Origin: Rickettsiales bacterium
GTDB taxonomy: Bacteria > Pseudomonadota > Alphaproteobacteria > TMED109
Direction of reading: 5' to 3'
Length of the DNA: 8,051 nt
Assembly (NCBI GenBank): GCA_002689905.1
Contig: NZIN01000049.1
Coordinates: 1-8,051 of the forward strand
A program made the translations under genes and the position numbers. Position 1 is the first letter of the stretch. Every line of letters starts with the position of its first letter. Under the pieces are notes generated by a model. The model was not told the DNA's origin and searched no databases. It saw only the letters and a list, made by a program, of their open reading frames with translations. Below, piece by piece: positions 7,077 through 8,051 of this stretch.

Positions 7077-7577
7077 ATGAAAGAAATTATTGGACTATAT
7101 CCTGGATCATTTGACCCTATTACAAATGGACATTTAGATATAATTTTTAGAGCTTCTAAAATAGTTGATACACTTATAATAGGTGTAGCAATAAATGAAA
7201 AAAAAAATCATTTATTCAATATGGAAGAAAGAAAGTTGTTAATAAATGATCAATTAGAATTATATAAATCAAAATTATCTAATACAAAAGTTATGACTTT
7301 TGATGGACTTTTGATGAGTTTTGCTGAGAAAATTAATGCGAGTCAAATAATAAGAGGCTTACGAGCTGTTTCAGACTTTGACTATGAGTTTCAAATGACA
7401 GGAATGAATGCAAGATTAAACTCTGATATTGAAACTGTTTTCTTAATGGCTAGTGAAAAACATCAATTTATATCTTCTAGGTTTGTTAAGGAAATATGCA
7501 TGCTTAACGGTAATGTTGAAACATTTATTCCTACTGAGGTATATAGCAAACTAAAAGAAAAATTAAATACAAATTAG
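7077..7577 (+). CDS. coaD: Phosphopantetheine adenylyltransferase
   Basis: CoaD transfers an adenylyl group from ATP to 4'-phosphopantetheine, forming dephospho-CoA in the penultimate step of coenzyme A synthesis in the cytoplasm. The 166-residue length is typical of the hexameric bacterial enzyme. The nucleotidyltransferase motif is seen as YPGSFDPITNGHLDII (8-23), with TNGH at 16-19 in place of the general T/HxGH. RGLR (93-96) and the ISSR motif (132-135) are both intact. The ATG at 7077 is seven bases after the gyrA stop and gives the normal N-terminus; only a weak AAAAAG lies ahead of it. It sits in the ssb-gyrA-coaD-queA cluster, where other Alphaproteobacteria often have a peptidyl-prolyl isomerase gene after coaD; here queA follows directly. 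The identification is secure. Confidence 0.98.
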   Translation: MKEIIGLYPGSFDPITNGHLDIIFRASKIVDTLIIGVAINEKKNHLFNMEERKLLINDQLELYKSKLSNTKVMTFDGLLMSFAEKINASQIIRGLRAVSDFDYEFQMTGMNARLNSDIETVFLMASEKHQFISSRFVKEICMLNGNVETFIPTEVYSKLKEKLNTN

Positions 7578-7587
7578 TTTTTAGAAT

Positions 7588-8051
7588 ATGAAGTTAGAAG
7601 ATTTTAATTATTTTTTGCCTAAAGAGTTAATAGCAAAAAGACCAATTGAAAATAAAGAATCTAAAATTTTAATTTGCAAAAATGATGAAATAGTAAATTT
7701 TAAAAAATTAACATATCATTTTAGTGAAAATGATGTTTTGATTTTAAATAACACTAAGGTTATACCAGCTATAATTACAGGATATTATAATAATAAAATT
7801 ATTAAAGTTACTCTTCTTGAGAAAAATAATAATAATATTTGGAAAGCATTTATAAAGCCAGCAAAAAAAGTAAAAGTTAATGAAAAAATTATCTTTACTA
7901 AAAATATAAACTGTACAGTCTTAAAAAAAGAATCTGTTATAGTCGAGATAAGCTTTAATGTTAATACAAAACTAATATTAAATTATCTAAATAAAAATGG
8001 TGACTTACCATTGCCACCTTATACTAAAACAAACCCAGATAAAGAGCTTGA
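7588..8051 (+). CDS. queA: S-adenosylmethionine:tRNA ribosyltransferase-isomerase (3' end outside window)
   Basis: QueA transfers and isomerises the ribosyl part of S-adenosylmethionine onto preQ1 at the tRNA wobble position, making epoxyqueuosine. The visible 154 residues are the N-terminal part of a protein normally about 340-360 long. Family features are the opening MKLEDFNYFLPKELIAKRP (1-19), NDVLILNNTKVIPA (48-61) matching the LVFNNTRVIPAR motif, WKAFIKPAKK (85-94), and DLPLPPYTK (137-145) matching the conserved PLPPY segment. The usual Pro-Arg before the first SRLL-like strand is replaced by an Asn-Lys-Glu-Ser sequence. A run of four AAT codons (7825-7836) gives four Asn in a row. The ATG at 7588 lies ten bases after the coaD stop with no clear Shine-Dalgarno. 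tgt would be the usual gene downstream. Confidence 0.94.
   Translation, partial: MKLEDFNYFLPKELIAKRPIENKESKILICKNDEIVNFKKLTYHFSENDVLILNNTKVIPAIITGYYNNKIIKVTLLEKNNNNIWKAFIKPAKKVKVNEKIIFTKNINCTVLKKESVIVEISFNVNTKLILNYLNKNGDLPLPPYTKTNPDKEL

Noticed and set aside
7825..7836. Four tandem AAT codons in queA, as a possible microsatellite or phase-variation tract
   Set aside because: A trinucleotide repeat would not shift the frame, it is only four units long, and such runs are expected in AT-rich coding DNA.

Overview
The window is strongly AT-rich (roughly 30% G+C by eye), densely packed and entirely housekeeping in content. Gene order and protein signatures point to an Alphaproteobacterium with a small, streamlined, AT-rich genome. 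The evidence is: secF followed by a Mth938-family gene; uvrA divergent from ssb, then gyrA, coaD and queA; a UvrA first zinc site of the form CPVS rather than CPVC; and a charged insert in the last third of GyrA. A free-living SAR11/HIMB59-like marine lineage is a reasonable guess. As far as I recall, Rickettsia lack coaD, which argues against them. The exact lineage cannot be fixed from this sequence alone.

Layout. Bases 1-645 hold the 3' part of secF (Sec translocase accessory subunit). Overlapping its stop codon is a Mth938/NDUFAF3-family gene (642-1025) with no ATG, GTG or TTG at its 5' end. Its best start is an ATA placed seven bases after a perfect AAGGAG. This gene converges with uvrA (1017-3839, minus strand), and the two stop codons overlap inside a 14-bp perfect palindrome. 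A 90-bp divergent intergenic region (3840-3929) separates uvrA from a plus-strand cluster: ssb (3930-4394), gyrA (4409-7069, TTG start), coaD (7077-7577) and queA (from 7588, cut by the window end). Gaps inside the cluster are 14, 7 and 10 bp, so it is probably one transcription unit.

How the genes work together. UvrA (damage recognition in nucleotide excision repair), SSB (single-strand DNA protection) and GyrA (supercoiling) form a DNA maintenance group. CoaD (coenzyme A synthesis) and QueA (queuosine tRNA modification) are metabolic and translation genes attached to the same operon, as is usual in this class. SecF and the Mth938 protein belong to a separate, membrane-related upstream operon.

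No mobile element, CRISPR array, tRNA, rRNA or clear foreign island was seen, and there is no gene-free stretch over 300 bp. I found no undescribed multi-gene system. The most interesting points concern expression signals: the ATA start, the TTG start of gyrA, the palindromic overlapping stops, and -10-like elements so close to the uvrA and ssb start codons that both mRNAs could be leaderless.
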